From NCBI RefSeq assembly GCF_008312835.1, contig NZ_VSKS01000025.1, positions 38,727 to 102,726 on the forward strand: a stretch of 64,000 bases of DNA, read 5' to 3'. The translations under genes and the position numbers were made by a program. The notes below the pieces were generated by a model. The model saw only the letters and a list, made by a program, of their open reading frames with translations. It was not told the origin of the DNA and ran no database searches. Positions 29,726 through 40,283 of the stretch are shown one piece after another. Numbering within the stretch: position 1 is the stretch's first letter; each line of letters opens with the position of its first letter. The stretch is from Streptomyces marokkonensis. GTDB lineage: Bacteria; Actinomycetota; Actinomycetes; Streptomycetales; Streptomycetaceae.

Positions 29726-30547
29726 TCAGGATTCGGTGACGGTCGCCTTGTCGATCACGACCGTCGCGTTGGGTGCCCCGTCGCCGGCTCCGGTGTTCTC
29801 CCCGGCGTCGGCGATCTTCTTCAGCACCTTCATGCCGGCGTCCGAGACGGTACCGAACGGTGTGTAGTTGGGCGGCAGCTGACTGTCCTGGTAGACCAGG
29901 AAGAACTGACTGCCACCACTGTCCTTCTGCCCGGTGTTGGCCATCGCGACCGTGCCCGCCGGGTAGATGTTGTCCTTCAGGACGTCGTCCTTCAGGTTCT
30001 CGTCCGGAATCGTGTACCCGGGGCCGCCGGTGCCGGTGCCGGTCGGGTCACCGCACTGCAGCACGTAGATGCCGTTGGTGGTGAGCCGGTGGCACTTGCT
30101 GTGGTCGAAGTAGCCCTTGTCCGCCAGGAAGTCGAACGAGTTGACCGTGTGCGGCGCCGCCGACGCCTTCAGCGCCACGTCTATGGCCCCGCAGGTCGTG
30201 TCGAGCTTCAGGGTGTACGTCGCCGACTTGTCGATGGACATCGCCGGCTCCTTCTTCCAGGTCTGCTTCTCGACCTCGCCCGCAGCGGGCTTGTCGCACG
30301 GGTCCGGGGCCTTGCCCGTCGGTGCGGCGCTGGGCGTGACCTCGGCGTTCGCGTTGGTCTTGTCGTCGTCCTGCTCCAGCGCCCCGGTCGCGTACAGCGC
30401 GCCGCTGCCCACGAGGACCACGCCGAGCACGGACGCGATCACCGAGTTGCGGATCCGCGACTTGCGACGCGCTTCGGTGCGCCGCTGCTGCTGCCGCAAG
30501 AACTTCTCCCGGGCGAGCTGACGCCGCCGCTGTTCCTGGCTGACCAC
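29726..30547 (-). CDS. Membrane-anchored cyclophilin-type peptidyl-prolyl isomerase
   Basis: The 273-residue protein has a basic N-terminus, one membrane helix (about 34-57), a short linker and a C-terminal cyclophilin domain with CGDPTGTGTGGPGY and SGGSQFFLVY. It should assist folding of exported proteins on the outer membrane face, near the SecDF genes. The catalytic Arg is present (CHRL), but the usual FHR-V is changed to CHR-L. The GTG start follows GAGGAGAG. Confidence 0.9.
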   Translation of the reverse strand: MVSQEQRRRQLAREKFLRQQQRRTEARRKSRIRNSVIASVLGVVLVGSGALYATGALEQDDDKTNANAEVTPSAAPTGKAPDPCDKPAAGEVEKQTWKKEPAMSIDKSATYTLKLDTTCGAIDVALKASAAPHTVNSFDFLADKGYFDHSKCHRLTTNGIYVLQCGDPTGTGTGGPGYTIPDENLKDDVLKDNIYPAGTVAMANTGQKDSGGSQFFLVYQDSQLPPNYTPFGTVSDAGMKVLKKIADAGENTGAGDGAPNATVVIDKATVTES

Positions 30548-30730
30548 CGGGTTCTCTCCTCATGCGTCTCGTGTGCCGGCCGGTACGCGTGCGTGCGTGC
30601 GGTGAGCCGACCGCCTGCGTGTGCCCCGTACCGTATATGGGTTCGCTGAGGAATCGGCAGCGCCGGTACGCTCTGACCACGGGCGCAGCCCCGTCGCAAG
30701 CCTCCCGTATCGACACAACGAAGGACGATC

Positions 30731-31438
30731 GTGCTCATTGCCGGGTTCCCCGCCGGGGCCTGGGGGACGAACTGTTATCTCGTCGCCCCCGCCGCGGGCG
30801 AGGAGTGCGTGATCATCGACCCCGGCCACCAGGCCGCCGACGGCGTCGAGGAGGCGGTCCGCAAGCACCGGCTCAAGCCCGTCGCCGTCGTCCTCACCCA
30901 CGGTCACATCGACCACGTCGCCTCCGTCGTCCCCGTGTGCGGGGCGCACGACGTACCGGCCTGGATCCACCCCGAGGACCGCTACATGATGAGCGACCCC
31001 GAGAAGGGGATCGGCCGCGCCATCGGCATGCCGCTGATGGGCGAGCTGACCGTGGGGGAGCCGGACGACGTCAAGGAGCTCACCGACGGCGCGCGGCTGC
31101 GGCTCGCGGGCCTGGAGTTCTCCGTCGCGCACGCGCCGGGCCATACCAAGGGGTCGGTGACCTTCGGCATGCCCGAGGCGGCGGACATCCCGCCGGTCCT
31201 CTTCTCGGGCGACCTGCTGTTCGCCGGCTCCATCGGACGCACCGACCTGCCGGGCGGTGACATGGCCGAGATGCTCGACTCGCTGGCCCGCGTGTGCCTG
31301 CCGCTCGACGACTCGACCGTGGTGCTGTCCGGCCACGGCCCCCAGACGACCATCGGCCAGGAGCGCGCCACCAACCCGTACCTGCGGCAGGTGGCCGTCG
31401 GCCAGGGAGCATCCGAGGCTCCCCGACGAGGAATGTGA
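30731..31438 (+). CDS. Metallo-beta-lactamase-fold hydrolase, glyoxalase II-like
   Basis: The 235-residue protein contains the zinc motif THGHIDH, a further ligand in HAPGHTKGS, FSGDLLFAGSIGRTD and the terminal SGHGPQT. These are the five classic positions of the glyoxalase II/YcbL group, which hydrolyse thioesters. The substrate is unknown. It lies 12 bases before hisS; the pair cyclophilin/glyoxalase-like/hisS also occurs in mycobacteria. The GTG follows GAAGGACG. Confidence 0.88.
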   Translation: MLIAGFPAGAWGTNCYLVAPAAGEECVIIDPGHQAADGVEEAVRKHRLKPVAVVLTHGHIDHVASVVPVCGAHDVPAWIHPEDRYMMSDPEKGIGRAIGMPLMGELTVGEPDDVKELTDGARLRLAGLEFSVAHAPGHTKGSVTFGMPEAADIPPVLFSGDLLFAGSIGRTDLPGGDMAEMLDSLARVCLPLDDSTVVLSGHGPQTTIGQERATNPYLRQVAVGQGASEAPRRGM

Positions 31439-31450
31439 CGAGAGACTTCC

Positions 31451-32713
31451 GTGAGCACCTTCAAGGCCCCCAAGGGCACGTACGACCTGATCCCGCCGGA
31501 CAGCGCCAAGTACCTGGCCGTCCGCGAGGCCATCGCGGCCCCGCTGCGCAACTCCGGTTACGGCTACATCGAGACGCCCGGCTTCGAGAACGTCGAGCTG
31601 TTCGCGCGCGGTGTCGGCGAGTCCACCGACATCGTCACCAAGGAGATGTACGCCTTCGAGACCAAGGGCGGCGACCGGCTCGCCCTGCGCCCCGAGGGCA
31701 CCGCCTCCGTGCTGCGCGCCGCCCTGGAGGCCAACCTGCACAAGGCGGGCAACCTCCCGGTCAAGCTCTGGTACTCCGGCTCGTACTACCGCTACGAGCG
31801 CCCCCAGAAGGGCCGCTACCGCCACTTCTCCCAGGTCGGCGCCGAGGCGATCGGCGCGGAGGACCCGGCGCTCGACGCCGAGCTGATCATCCTCGCCGAC
31901 CAGGCGTACCGCTCGCTGGGCCTGCGCGACTTCCGCATCCTGCTCAACAGCCTGGGTGACAAGGAGTGCCGCCCGGTGTACCGGGCCGCGCTGCAGGACT
32001 TCCTGCGCTGCCTGGACCTCGACGAGGACACCCTGCGCCGCGCGGAGATCAACCCGCTGCGCGTGCTGGACGACAAGCGCGAGTCGGTGCAGAAGCAGCT
32101 CACCGGCGCGCCCCTGCTGCGCGATTTCCTGTGCGACGCGTGCAAGGCGTACCACGAGGAGGTCCGCGAGCTGATCTCCGCGGCGGGCGTGGCCTTCGAG
32201 GACGACCCCAAGCTGGTGCGCGGTCTGGACTACTACACGCGCACCACCTTCGAGTTCGTCCACGACGGCCTGGGCTCGCAGTCCGCGGTGGGCGGCGGCG
32301 GCCGCTACGACGGCCTGTCCGAGATGATCGGCGGCCCCGCGCTGCCGTCCGTCGGCTGGGCCCTGGGCGTCGACCGCACGGTGCTGGCCCTGGAGGCGGA
32401 GGGCGTCGAGCTCGAACTCCCCGCCACGACCAGTGTGTTCGCCGTCCCGCTCGGCGAGGAGGCCCGCCGGGTGCTGTTCGCGAAGGTCTCCGAGCTGCGC
32501 AAGAACGGGGTGGCCGCGGACTTCAGTTACGGCGCCAAGGGTCTCAAGGGCGCCATGAAGAACGCCAACCGCAGCGGCGCCCGCTACACCGTCGTGGCCG
32601 GCGAACGCGACCTCGCCGAGGGCGTCGTCCAGCTCAAGGACATGGAGTCCGGCGAACAGACGGCGATCGGCGTCAACGAGATCGTGGCCGAGCTGGAGTC
32701 ACGGCTCGGCTGA
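31451..32713 (+). CDS. hisS: Histidyl-tRNA synthetase
   Basis: This class II synthetase has 420 residues. It contains [12 protein letters not shown] near the start, the motif 2 region [19 protein letters not shown], the histidine-specific segments [14 protein letters not shown] and GGGGRYDGL, and a C-terminal anticodon-binding domain. All are normal. GTG at 31451 gives the standard length. Confidence 0.97.
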   Translation: MSTFKAPKGTYDLIPPDSAKYLAVREAIAAPLRNSGYGYIETPGFENVELFARGVGESTDIVTKEMYAFETKGGDRLALRPEGTASVLRAALEANLHKAGNLPVKLWYSGSYYRYERPQKGRYRHFSQVGAEAIGAEDPALDAELIILADQAYRSLGLRDFRILLNSLGDKECRPVYRAALQDFLRCLDLDEDTLRRAEINPLRVLDDKRESVQKQLTGAPLLRDFLCDACKAYHEEVRELISAAGVAFEDDPKLVRGLDYYTRTTFEFVHDGLGSQSAVGGGGRYDGLSEMIGGPALPSVGWALGVDRTVLALEAEGVELELPATTSVFAVPLGEEARRVLFAKVSELRKNGVAADFSYGAKGLKGAMKNANRSGARYTVVAGERDLAEGVVQLKDMESGEQTAIGVNEIVAELESRLG

Positions 32714-32723
32714 CCGGCGTACG

Positions 32724-32753
32724 GGCGCCGGGTCCCTCCCGGGGCCCGGCGCC
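32724..32753 (+). terminator. Terminator after hisS
   Basis: A 13-bp stem with one G-U pair (32724-32736 with 32741-32753) has a TCCC loop and is followed by TT. It lies 10 bases after the hisS stop. Confidence 0.75.
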
Positions 32754-32969
32754 TTCGCCGTCAGCCGCGCGGGATGTCGTGGCACCCTGGCGGGGGACGC
32801 CGTACGGAACGCACGTACGGCCGCCGGACGGGCGTCGGCCGGAACCGAACGCTCACGGGCGACCAGCGTTACGTTCTTATGCCCGCACAACGGCGGACCC
32901 ACAGCCCCGTACGGCACAATGGCCCCTGCCCGAAGCAGGTCCCCACCTCCCAGTGACGGAATCGGCGTG

Positions 32970-33635
32970 ATGAGCAAGACGACAGTCAGGGACGTCGACA
33001 TGGAGCCCGAACCCCCGGCCTCGCCGGAGCGCACCTCCGCGCAGCGCACGGAGGGTGCGAGCCGTGCGTTCGCCCTGCTCCTGGTGATCACGGGCGCGGC
33101 CGGTGTGCTCGCCGCGTGGGTGATCACGCTCGACAAGTTCAAACTGCTCGAGGCCAAGGTCAAGGGCGAGACGTTCGTCCCTGGATGCAGCCTCAACCCG
33201 GTCGTGTCCTGCGGCAGTGTCATGGAGAGCGACCAGGCCTCCGTCTTCGGGTTCCCCAACCCGATGCTCGGCCTCGTCACCTACGGCATCGTCGTCTGCG
33301 TCGGCATGAGCCTGCTCGCCCGGGCCCGCTTCCCGCGCTGGTACTGGCTCACCTTCAACGTGGGCACGCTCTTCGGTGTGGTCTTCTGCGCCTGGCTGAT
33401 GTTCCAGTCGCTGTACCGGATCAACGCCCTGTGCCTGTGGTGCTGCCTGGCCTGGGTCGCCACGATCATCATGTTCTGGTACGTGACGTCGTTCAACGTC
33501 CGCAAGGGCTTCCTGCCCGCACCGGGCTGGCTGAAGAGCTTCTTCGGCGAGTTCACCTGGGTCATGCCGGTCCTGCACATCGGCATCATCGGCATGCTGA
33601 TCCTGACCCGCTGGTGGGACTTCTGGACCAGCTGA
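32970..33635 (+). CDS. Vitamin K epoxide reductase (VKOR) family membrane protein
   Basis: The 221-residue protein has a short cytoplasmic N-terminus and four or five membrane helices. The loop cysteines occur in PGCSLNPVVSCGSVM and the active-site CxxC is CLWC. VKOR proteins reoxidise an extracytoplasmic thiol oxidase using quinone. No thioredoxin-like domain is fused and no DsbA-like gene is adjacent, so the partner is elsewhere. The ATG at 32970 is chosen over the overlapping GTG at 32967 by convention; the ribosome binding site is weak. Confidence 0.92.
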   Translation: MSKTTVRDVDMEPEPPASPERTSAQRTEGASRAFALLLVITGAAGVLAAWVITLDKFKLLEAKVKGETFVPGCSLNPVVSCGSVMESDQASVFGFPNPMLGLVTYGIVVCVGMSLLARARFPRWYWLTFNVGTLFGVVFCAWLMFQSLYRINALCLWCCLAWVATIIMFWYVTSFNVRKGFLPAPGWLKSFFGEFTWVMPVLHIGIIGMLILTRWWDFWTS

Positions 33636-33666
33636 CCGCCCGCCCCGGGCTGTCGGTGCGGTGCCT

Positions 33667-33672
33667 TAGGGT
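33667..33672 (+). promoter_or_regulatory. -10 element for a leaderless rarA mRNA
   Basis: TAGGGT ends 6 bases before the rarA GTG, so transcription would start at or near the first codon. No ribosome binding site is present upstream of the GTG. Confidence 0.55.
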
Positions 33673-33678
33673 TTCAGC

Positions 33679-35034
33679 GTGGAGCCCGACCTGTTCACCG
33701 CCGCAGCAGAAGAACGCCAGGAGAAGGACCCGACCGGCAGCCCCCTGGCGGTCCGGATGCGCCCGCGCACCCTCGACGAGGTGGTGGGCCAGCAGCACCT
33801 GCTGAAGCCGGGTTCCCCCCTGCGCAGACTGGTCGGCGAAGGCGCCTCGGGCCCCGCGGGCCCCTCCTCGGTCATCCTCTGGGGCCCGCCCGGCACCGGC
33901 AAGACCACGCTGGCCTACGTCGTCTCCAAGGCCACCAACAAGCGCTTCGTCGAACTGTCGGCGATCACCGCGGGCGTCAAGGAGGTCCGCGCGGTCATCG
34001 ACGGCGCCCGCCGCGCCTCCGGCGGGTACGGCCAGGAGACCGTCCTCTTCCTCGACGAGATCCACCGCTTCAGCAAGGCCCAGCAGGACTCCCTGCTCCC
34101 GGCCGTGGAGAACCGCTGGGTCACCCTGATCGCCGCGACCACCGAGAACCCCTACTTCTCGATCATCTCCCCGCTGCTCTCCCGGTCCCTGCTGCTCACC
34201 CTCGAACCGCTCACCGACGACGACGTGCGGGCCCTGCTGAGGCGCGCCCTGACCGACGAGCGGGGCCTCAGGAGCGCCCTCACCCTTCCGGAGGACACCG
34301 AGGACCACCTCCTGCGCATCGCAGGCGGCGACGCCCGCCGCGCGCTGACCGCCCTGGAGGCCGCCGCGGGAGCCGCGCTGGACAAGGGCGAGGCGGAGAT
34401 AGCCCTGGCCACGCTGGAGGAGACGGTCGACCGGGCGGCGGTGAAGTACGACCGCGACGGCGACCAGCACTACGACGTCGCCAGCGCCCTGATCAAGTCC
34501 ATCCGCGGCTCCGACGTGGACGCCGCCCTGCACTACCTGGCCCGCATGATCGAGGCCGGCGAGGACCCCCGCTTCATCGCCCGCCGGCTGATGATCTCCG
34601 CCAGTGAGGACATCGGCCTCGCCGACCCAGGCGCGCTGCCCATCGCGGTCGCCGCCGCCCAGGCCGTGGCCATGATCGGCTTCCCCGAGGCCGCGCTCAC
34701 CCTCAGCCACGCCACCATCGCTCTCGCCCTCGCCCCGAAGTCCAACGCGGCGACCACCGCGATCGGCGCCGCCCTGGACGACGTGCGCAAGGGGCAGGCC
34801 GGACCCGTGCCGTCCCACCTGCGGGACAGCCACTACAAGGGTGCGACGAAGCTCGGGCACGGGAAGGGCTACACCTACCCGCACGACCTGCCCGAGGGCA
34901 TCGCCGAGCAGCAGTACGCGCCGGACGCCCTGAAGGACCGCGAGTACTACGAGCCCACCCGGCACGGCGCGGAGGCGAGGTACGCGGACGCGGTCGAATG
35001 GACCAGGAAGCACCTCGGTCGGAAGCGGTCCTGA
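33679..35034 (+). CDS. rarA: Replication-associated recombination protein RarA (MgsA)
   Basis: The 451-residue AAA+ ATPase acts at stalled replication forks. It has [15 protein letters not shown], Walker [14 protein letters not shown], Walker [11 protein letters not shown], the sensor ATTENPYFS, and the C-terminal MgsA tetramerisation part ending in [16 protein letters not shown]. The GTG start appears to be leaderless. A 302-base gap separates it from rpsD. Confidence 0.95.
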   Translation: MEPDLFTAAAEERQEKDPTGSPLAVRMRPRTLDEVVGQQHLLKPGSPLRRLVGEGASGPAGPSSVILWGPPGTGKTTLAYVVSKATNKRFVELSAITAGVKEVRAVIDGARRASGGYGQETVLFLDEIHRFSKAQQDSLLPAVENRWVTLIAATTENPYFSIISPLLSRSLLLTLEPLTDDDVRALLRRALTDERGLRSALTLPEDTEDHLLRIAGGDARRALTALEAAAGAALDKGEAEIALATLEETVDRAAVKYDRDGDQHYDVASALIKSIRGSDVDAALHYLARMIEAGEDPRFIARRLMISASEDIGLADPGALPIAVAAAQAVAMIGFPEAALTLSHATIALALAPKSNAATTAIGAALDDVRKGQAGPVPSHLRDSHYKGATKLGHGKGYTYPHDLPEGIAEQQYAPDALKDREYYEPTRHGAEARYADAVEWTRKHLGRKRS

Positions 35035-35336
35035 CCACCCTGTAGACTTGCCCGAAGTGCTGCGTCCCGTGTCCGGCTCCGGTCGGCGCCTCAGGCGGGA
35101 CATCCAGCCGGATCCTTCGATCCAGGAGCGTCGCGCACCGTCGTAGGTGTCGCGGGCAGCCCACCACCACCCGTCAGTCCCGGGACCGGTCGGTGGGCCG
35201 TTCGTGTGCTGCACGTATGTGCCCAGACCAGGGGAGCGGCTGCCCGGCTCGTCCGAAGCGGACCTGCTGGGAATTCCCTGGCTGCGGATGCGACCTCCCG
35301 TAACCCTGAGGCAGCCGAAAAGGAAAAGGAAAAGAA
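35035..35336 (+). promoter_or_regulatory. rpsD promoter and long leader region
   Basis: This 302-base gap has no credible gene. TAGACT at 35043-35048 is a candidate -10 and would give a leader of about 280 bases; no convincing -35 is seen. A small hairpin (GGATC/GATCC, 35110-35123) is the only structure obvious by eye. The last 30 bases are A-rich and hold an AAGGAAAAGG ribosome binding site. A long leader is compatible with S4 autoregulation, but no S4-binding pseudoknot could be confirmed. Confidence 0.45.
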
Positions 35337-35951
35337 GTGGCGAACCAGTCCCGCCCCAAGGTCAAGAAGTCGCGTGCCCTCGGCATCGCGCTGACCCCGA
35401 AGGCCGTCAAGTACTTCGAGGCCCGCCCCTACCCGCCGGGTGAGCACGGCCGTGGCCGCAAGCAGAACTCGGACTACAAGGTCCGTCTGCTGGAGAAGCA
35501 GCGTCTGCGCGCGCAGTACGACCTCTCCGAGCGCCAGCTGGTCCGCGCCTACGAGCGTGCCTCCAAGGTGCAGGGCAAGACCGGTGAGGCCCTGATCGTG
35601 GAGCTGGAGCGGCGCCTCGACGCGCTGGTCCTGCGTTCGGGCATCGCCCGCACGATCTACCAGGCCCGCCAGATGGTCACCCACGGCCACATCCAGGTCA
35701 ACGGCAAGAAGGTCGACAAGCCCTCCTTCCGTGTCCGCCCGGACGACGTCGTGCAGGTCCGCGACCGCAGCAAGGAGAAGACCCTCTTCACGATCGCCCG
35801 TGAAGGCGGCTTCGCCCCCGACGGTGAGATCCCGCGCTACCTCCAGGTGAACCTCAAGGCCCTGGCGTTCCGCCTGGACCGCGAGCCGAACCGCAAGGAG
35901 ATCCCCGTGATCTGCGACGAGCAGCTCGTCGTCGAGTACTACGCCCGCTGA
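35337..35951 (+). CDS. rpsD: 30S ribosomal protein S4, zinc-free form
   Basis: S4 nucleates assembly of the small subunit. The 204 residues contain [12 protein letters not shown] and an S4 RNA-binding domain ([22 protein letters not shown]). The N-terminal domain has no cysteines, so this is the C-minus version that does not bind zinc. The GTG follows an AAGGAAAAGG stretch. S4 stands alone here, away from the main ribosomal protein operons. Confidence 0.97.
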   Translation: MANQSRPKVKKSRALGIALTPKAVKYFEARPYPPGEHGRGRKQNSDYKVRLLEKQRLRAQYDLSERQLVRAYERASKVQGKTGEALIVELERRLDALVLRSGIARTIYQARQMVTHGHIQVNGKKVDKPSFRVRPDDVVQVRDRSKEKTLFTIAREGGFAPDGEIPRYLQVNLKALAFRLDREPNRKEIPVICDEQLVVEYYAR

Positions 35952-35974
35952 TCCCAGCAGGCACGCGGTATCCC

Positions 35975-36022
35975 GAGCCCGCCGCCTCCCCGCCCCCTCA
36001 GGGCGGACGAGGCGGCGGGCTC
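35975..36022 (+). terminator. Terminator after rpsD
   Basis: A perfect 14-bp stem (35975-35988 with 36009-36022) encloses a further 6-bp stem (CCGCCC with GGGCGG). It starts 23 bases after the rpsD stop. Confidence 0.8.
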
Positions 36023-36163
36023 GTCTTCGCCCGTACCCTCTCCTCCCGCGACTTCGCCGGTGGCGGACCGTAATCCGGTACGGAGTGACCTCACCGGCGC
36101 GATAGGCTCGGGCACACGACTTTCTCGATGTTCAGGCGCGTTTCAAGGGAGCGGGTGCACACA

Positions 36164-36607
36164 GTGTCCGGTGGCGAGGTGGCCGGAATCCTGGTGGCCG
36201 TCTTCTGGGCGATCCTGGTCTCCTTCCTCGCCGTCGCGCTGGCGAGGCTGGCCCAGACGCTCCGGGCGACCACCAGACTCGTGGCGGAGGTGACCGACCA
36301 GGCGGTGCCGCTGCTGGCGGACGCCTCCACGGCGGTGCGGTCGGCGCAGACCCAGATCGAACGGGTCGACGCGATCGCCTCCGACGTCCAGGAGGTCACC
36401 TCCAACGCCTCGGCGCTGTCGACCACCGTGGCCTCCACCTTCGGCGGCCCCCTGGTGAAGGTCGCCGCCTTCGGCTACGGCGTCCGCCGGGCCGTCAGCG
36501 GCCGCAAGGACGACGCCCCGGCCAAGGCGCCGAGGCGTACCGTGATCGTGGGCCGCACCGTCCCGGGCGCGCGGCGGGAAAAGCGGACCCGGGGAAAGAA
36601 GGACTGA
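36164..36607 (+). CDS. DUF948 family membrane protein
   Basis: The 147-residue protein has an N-terminal membrane helix (VAGILVAVFWAILVSFLAVAL) followed by a long helical stretch (AQTLRATTRLVAEVTDQAVPLL, SAQTQIERVDAIASDVQ), as in DUF948 proteins, and a basic tail. The GTG at 36164 is preferred because it places the helix at the start; 36128 and 36155 are alternatives in frame. The function is unknown. The next two genes follow closely. Confidence 0.8.
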   Translation: MSGGEVAGILVAVFWAILVSFLAVALARLAQTLRATTRLVAEVTDQAVPLLADASTAVRSAQTQIERVDAIASDVQEVTSNASALSTTVASTFGGPLVKVAAFGYGVRRAVSGRKDDAPAKAPRRTVIVGRTVPGARREKRTRGKKD

Positions 36608-36614
36608 CCCGACG

Positions 36615-36986
36615 ATGTTCCGCCGAACGTTCTGGTTCACCACCGGCGTCGCCACCGGCGTGTGGGCCACCACCAAGGTCAACCGCAAGCTCAAGCAGCT
36701 GACGCCCGAGAACCTCGCCGTCACCGCGGCGAACAAGGCGATCGAGGCAGGCGGCCGGCTCAGGGACCGCGCGGTGGACTTCGCCGTCGAGGTCCGCGAC
36801 AACATGGCCCGGCGCGAGGCCGAACTGGGCGACGCGCTCGGGCTGAACGCCCCCGTCGACCGCGAACTCCCCGCGCCCCGGCGCTACGCCGTCATCGAGA
36901 ACCGCAACAGCCCCAAGTACGTCGAGGGCCCGGGGCAGAAGCCGACGTACACGACGTACCCGTACAACCGGAATGAGGACCACTGA
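36615..36986 (+). CDS. Small conserved actinobacterial protein upstream of alaS (DUF6167-like)
   Basis: The 123-residue protein has a weakly hydrophobic N-terminus ([15 protein letters not shown]), then Lys/Arg-rich helices and a Tyr/Pro-rich C-terminus. I recognise it only as the small protein usually found between the DUF948 gene and alaS in streptomycetes. Its stop overlaps the alaS ATG, so it is co-translated with alaS. Confidence 0.75.
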   Translation: MFRRTFWFTTGVATGVWATTKVNRKLKQLTPENLAVTAANKAIEAGGRLRDRAVDFAVEVRDNMARREAELGDALGLNAPVDRELPAPRRYAVIENRNSPKYVEGPGQKPTYTTYPYNRNEDH

Positions 36987-39655
36987 TGGAGTCGGCCGAG
37001 ATCCGCCGCCGCTGGCTGAGCTTCTTCGAGGAGCGCGGGCACACCGTCGTCCCGTCGGCGTCGCTCATCGCGGACGACCCGACTCTGCTGCTCGTCCCGG
37101 CCGGCATGGTGCCCTTCAAGCCCTACTTCCTGGGCGAGGTCAAGCCGCCCTTCGACCGCGCCACCAGCGTGCAGAAGTGCGTGCGCACACCCGACATCGA
37201 AGAGGTCGGCAAGACCACCCGCCACGGCACGTTCTTCCAGATGTGCGGCAACTTCTCCTTCGGCGACTACTTCAAGGAAGGCGCCGTCAAGCTCGCCTGG
37301 GAGCTGCTCACCAGCCCCCAGGACAAGGGCGGTTACGGTCTCGACCCCGAGCGCCTGTGGATCACCGTCTACCAGGACGACGACGAGGCCGAGCGGATCT
37401 GGCACGAGGTCGTCGGCGTGCCCAAGGAGCGCATCCAGCGCCTGGGCAAGAAGGACAACTTCTGGGACATGGGCGTCCCCGGTCCCTGCGGCCCCTGCTC
37501 CGAGATCAACTACGACCGCGGCCCCGAGTTCGGCGCCGAGGGCGGCCCCGCCGTCAACGACGAGCGGTACGTGGAGATCTGGAACCTCGTCTTCATGCAG
37601 TACGAGCGGGGCGAGGGTCCGGGCAAGGACTACCCGATCCTCGGGGACCTGCCCAGCAAGAACATCGACACCGGTCTCGGTCTCGAGCGGCTCGCCATGA
37701 TTCTGCAGGGCGTGCGGAACATGTACGAGATCGACACGTCGATGGCCGTCATCGACAAGGCCACCGAGCTGACCGGCGTCCGCTACGGCGACGCCCAGAC
37801 TTCCGACGTCTCGCTGCGCGTGGTCACCGACCACATGCGCACCTCCGTGATGCTCATCGGCGACGGAGTGACCCCCGGCAACGAGGGCCGCGGCTACGTG
37901 CTGCGCCGCATCATGCGCCGCGCCATCCGCAACATGCGCCTGCTCGGCGCCACCGGTCCGGTCGTCAAGGACCTGATCGACGTGGTCATCGGCATGATGG
38001 GGCAGCAGTACCCGGAGCTGATCACCGACCGCGAGCGCATCGAGAAGGTCGCCCTCGCCGAGGAGAACGCCTTCCTCAAGACGCTGAAGGCCGGCACCAA
38101 CATCCTCGACACGGCCGTCAGCGACACCAAGGCCGCGGGCTCCACCGTCCTGCCCGGCGACAAGGCGTTCCTGCTCCACGACACCTGGGGCTTCCCGATC
38201 GACCTCACCCTGGAGATGGCCGCCGAGCAGGGCCTCTCCGTGGACGAGGAGGGCTTCCGCCGGCTGATGAAGGAGCAGCGGGAGCGCGCCAAGGCCGACG
38301 CCCGGGCCAAGAAGACCGGCCATGCCGACATGGGTGCCTACCGGGAGATCGCCGACCGCGCCGGGGCCACCGACTTCATCGGCTACACCGACACCGAGGG
38401 CGAGTCCACCGTCGTCGGCATCCTCGTCGACGGCGTCTCCTCGCCGGCCGCCACGGAGGGCGACGAGGTGGAGATCGTCCTCGACCGCACCCCGTTCTAC
38501 GCCGAGGGCGGTGGCCAGATCGGGGACACCGGCCGGATCAAGGCCGACTCCGGTGCCGTCATCGAGATCCGCGACTGCCAGAAGCCGGTCCCGGGCGTCT
38601 ACGTCCACAAGGGCGTCGTCCAGGTCGGTGAGATCACCGTCGGCGCCAAGGCCCACGCCTCCATCGACGACCGCCGCCGCAAGGCCATCGCCCGCGCCCA
38701 CTCGGCCACCCACCTCACCCACCAGGCCCTGCGCGACGCCCTCGGACCGACGGCCGCCCAGGCCGGCTCCGAGAACCAGCCCGGCCGCTTCCGCTTCGAC
38801 TTCGGCTCCCCGTCCGCCGTACCGCAGACGGTCATGCTCGACGTCGAGCAGAAGATCAACGAGGTACTCGCCCGCGACCTCGACGTGCGCGCCGACGTGA
38901 TGGGCATCGACGAGGCCAGGAAGCAGGGCGCCATCGCCGAGTTCGGCGAGAAGTACGGCGAGCGCGTACGCGTGGTGACCATCGGCGACTTCTCCAAGGA
39001 GCTGTGCGGCGGCACCCACGTGCACAACACCGCCCAGCTGGGCCTGGTGAAGCTGCTCGGCGAGTCGTCCATCGGCTCCGGTGTCCGCCGTATCGAGGCC
39101 CTGGTCGGTGTGGACGCCTACCACTTCCTCGCCCGTGAGCACACGGTGGTCAACCAGCTCACCGAACTGCTCAAGGGCCGCTCGGAGGAGCTGCCGGAGA
39201 AGGTCTCCGCCATGCTCGGCAAGCTGAAGGACGCCGAGAAGGAGATCGAGAAGTTCCGCGCCGAGAAGGTGCTCCAGGCCGCCGCCGGTCTCGCCGGGTC
39301 CGCCAAGGACATCAAGGGTGTCGCACTGGTCACCGGCCAGGTCCCGGACGGCACCGCCGCCGACGACCTGCGCAAGCTGGTCCTCGACGTGCGCGGCCGC
39401 ATCCAGGGCGGCCGGGCCGCCGTCGTGGCCCTCTTCGCCGTGAACAACGGCAAGCCGCTGACGGTCATCGCCACCAACGATGCCGCGCGCGAGCGCGGTC
39501 TCAAGGCCGGTGACCTGGTGCGCACCGCCGCCAAGACGCTCGGTGGAGGCGGTGGCGGCAAGCCGGACGTCGCCCAGGGCGGTGGACAGAACCCGGCCGC
39601 CGTCGGCGAGGCCGTCGAGGCCGTCGAGCGCCTCGTGGCGGACACCGCCAAGTGA
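36986..39655 (+). CDS. alaS: Alanyl-tRNA synthetase
   Basis: The enzyme has 889 residues. The class II catalytic core comes first ([34 protein letters not shown]). The editing domain has [14 protein letters not shown] and the zinc-type motif CGGTHVHNT, and a C-terminal C-Ala domain carries [15 protein letters not shown]. All four editing-site residues look intact. ATG overlaps the preceding stop; its own stop overlaps the ruvX GTG. Confidence 0.97.
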   Translation: MESAEIRRRWLSFFEERGHTVVPSASLIADDPTLLLVPAGMVPFKPYFLGEVKPPFDRATSVQKCVRTPDIEEVGKTTRHGTFFQMCGNFSFGDYFKEGAVKLAWELLTSPQDKGGYGLDPERLWITVYQDDDEAERIWHEVVGVPKERIQRLGKKDNFWDMGVPGPCGPCSEINYDRGPEFGAEGGPAVNDERYVEIWNLVFMQYERGEGPGKDYPILGDLPSKNIDTGLGLERLAMILQGVRNMYEIDTSMAVIDKATELTGVRYGDAQTSDVSLRVVTDHMRTSVMLIGDGVTPGNEGRGYVLRRIMRRAIRNMRLLGATGPVVKDLIDVVIGMMGQQYPELITDRERIEKVALAEENAFLKTLKAGTNILDTAVSDTKAAGSTVLPGDKAFLLHDTWGFPIDLTLEMAAEQGLSVDEEGFRRLMKEQRERAKADARAKKTGHADMGAYREIADRAGATDFIGYTDTEGESTVVGILVDGVSSPAATEGDEVEIVLDRTPFYAEGGGQIGDTGRIKADSGAVIEIRDCQKPVPGVYVHKGVVQVGEITVGAKAHASIDDRRRKAIARAHSATHLTHQALRDALGPTAAQAGSENQPGRFRFDFGSPSAVPQTVMLDVEQKINEVLARDLDVRADVMGIDEARKQGAIAEFGEKYGERVRVVTIGDFSKELCGGTHVHNTAQLGLVKLLGESSIGSGVRRIEALVGVDAYHFLAREHTVVNQLTELLKGRSEELPEKVSAMLGKLKDAEKEIEKFRAEKVLQAAAGLAGSAKDIKGVALVTGQVPDGTAADDLRKLVLDVRGRIQGGRAAVVALFAVNNGKPLTVIATNDAARERGLKAGDLVRTAAKTLGGGGGGKPDVAQGGGQNPAAVGEAVEAVERLVADTAK

Positions 39656-40155
39656 GCGGCCAGGTGAACGAGCAGACGGACGGCCCGGTGATGCGCCGCG
39701 GCCGCCGTCTCGCGATCGACGTGGGGGACGCCCGCATCGGGGTGGCCTCCTGCGACCCCGACGGGATCCTCGCCACGCCGGTCGAGACCGTCCCCGGCCG
39801 GGACGTCCCCGCCGCGCACCGCCGGCTGCGGCAGCTGGTCGAGGAGTACGAGCCGATCGAGGTCGTCGTCGGTCTCCCTCGCTCCCTCAAGGGGGGCGAG
39901 GGCCCGGCCGCGGTCAAGGTCCGCGGCTTCGCGGGGGAACTGGCCCGTCTGATCACGCCCGTTCCGGTCCGGCTCGTCGACGAGCGCATGACGACGGTCA
40001 CGGCGAGTCAGGGACTGCGCGCCTCCGGGGTGAAGTCCAGGAAGGGACGCTCCGTCATCGACCAGGCGGCCGCCGTGATCATCCTCCAGCAGGCACTGGA
40101 ATCCGAACGGGTGTCAGGCATGCCACCCGGCGAGGGCGTCGAAGTGGTCATCTGA
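39652..40155 (+). CDS. ruvX: Putative Holliday junction resolvase/pre-16S rRNA nuclease RuvX (YqgF)
   Basis: The 167-residue RNase H-fold protein shows [13 protein letters not shown] with the catalytic Asp, [13 protein letters not shown], and [11 protein letters not shown] with further acidic residues. In other bacteria YqgF processes the 5' end of 16S rRNA. Coupled by overlap to alaS, as in mycobacteria (Rv2555c-Rv2554c), and followed by mltG. Confidence 0.92.
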   Translation: MSGQVNEQTDGPVMRRGRRLAIDVGDARIGVASCDPDGILATPVETVPGRDVPAAHRRLRQLVEEYEPIEVVVGLPRSLKGGEGPAAVKVRGFAGELARLITPVPVRLVDERMTTVTASQGLRASGVKSRKGRSVIDQAAAVIILQQALESERVSGMPPGEGVEVVI

Positions 40156-40283
40156 TCGCGATACGGTAACGTTCCGCGCGATGCGGGCGGTGTTCGAACA
40201 GCCGCCGCACAGAGAGAGGCGGGACGGGAGCCGTGGTCCTCAGGTGGCCGGGGTGACCGCCGCCTCGCGGCTCTAGGGGATCG

